Positions 5,091 through 5,348 of a DNA stretch of 5,348 nt are shown here, one piece after another. The translations under genes and the position numbers were made by a program. Position 1 is the first letter of the stretch, and each line of letters begins with the position of its first letter. Below the pieces are notes generated by a model that ran no database searches, was not told the origin of the DNA, and worked only from the letters and a program-made list of their open reading frames with translations. Source of the DNA: an uncultured Clostridia bacterium (GTDB taxonomy: Bacteria > Bacillota > Clostridia > Christensenellales > Borkfalkiaceae); assembly GCA_905235765.1 (NCBI GenBank), contig CAJOMM010000076.1, positions 1 to 5,348 of the forward strand, read 5' to 3'.

Positions 5091-5348
5091 ATGGATCAGG
5101 AAGGCAGAAGAGTTTATTTAATAGATTATCTTCTTAAAGAAAGCGGCGCAGATTATACGGTGCCGAAGGAGACGGAAGCGCAGAAACGGCTTTTGCGCTC
5201 TTTATTAAACGTGCGTCCGCCGAAAAGCGCAAGCGCGGAGTTTTTAAACGTACAAGACGAATATCTTAAAGAGGAAATCGCGAGAAAAGGTATAACGGAC
5301 GTAAAGGATCTGAATTTTAAGGGAGATTTTGCCGTTTGGCGCGGAGAT
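5091..5348 (+). CDS. protein-ADP-ribose hydrolase, Zn-dependent macrodomain family (5' part)
   Basis: The first 86 codons of a macrodomain hydrolase are present; the gene continues past the window. The N-terminal helical extension is highly characteristic: DQEGRRVYLIDYLLKES, then EAQKRLLRSLLNVRPPKSAS, EFLNVQDEYLKEEIARKGITDV, ending FAVWRGD just where the macrodomain core (usually ITxLxVDAIVNAAN) would begin. Members remove ADP-ribose from protein side chains; some in Firmicutes and fungi work with a linked sirtuin-like ADP-ribosyltransferase, but the remaining neighbours are outside the window. The zinc ligands and catalytic loop also lie outside, so activity cannot be judged here. The ATG is preceded by TAAGG (5079-5083) at 7 nt. 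The call rests on recognising the extension, which is specific to this subfamily. Confidence 0.85.
   Translation, partial: MDQEGRRVYLIDYLLKESGADYTVPKETEAQKRLLRSLLNVRPPKSASAEFLNVQDEYLKEEIARKGITDVKDLNFKGDFAVWRGD

Overview
The window looks like a low-GC Gram-positive (Firmicutes, class Clostridia) chromosome, probably from an uncultivated gut-type lineage. This is inferred from three things: the gene order Rrf2 regulator - cysteine desulfurase - IscU-type scaffold without Hsc chaperones, a Clostridia-style Zn-macrodomain hydrolase, and a secreted protein with a domain I associate with Clostridia surface proteins. No phage, insertion sequence, CRISPR, rRNA or tRNA signal was seen.

Left part, + strand (39-2607): a BCP/PrxQ-type peroxiredoxin; a flavin-reductase-like gene broken by a frameshift near 800; an unlisted 47-codon small ORF (1168-1308) whose stop overlaps (ATGA) the start of a secreted multidomain protein. 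That protein's signal peptide and mature part lie in different frames, joined at a run of five C (1385-1389). A strong bidirectional terminator (2606-2647) closes this block and also ends the convergent operon.

Middle part, - strand (4622-2659): a compact Fe-S cluster operon, rrf2-type regulator, then cysteine desulfurase, then IscU-type scaffold, with a 13-nt gap and an 8-nt overlap. It is driven by a near-consensus promoter (TTGACT-N17-TATACT), with a 10-bp inverted repeat placed where an autoregulatory operator would sit. The desulfurase supplies sulfur, the scaffold assembles the cluster, and the regulator probably senses cluster supply.

Right part (4687-5348, + strand): an A/T-tract region, a leader able to form alternative hairpins, a 21-codon Lys-rich ORF with a strong ribosome binding site, its own terminator, and then a consensus promoter (TTGACA-N17-TATACT) driving the 5' part of a Zn-dependent macrodomain protein-ADP-ribose hydrolase that runs off the window end.

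The items most worth a second look are the two small ORFs, the C5 frameshift at the signal peptide junction, and the regulator's unusual cysteine spacing. I do not see clear evidence of a wholly new multi-gene system.
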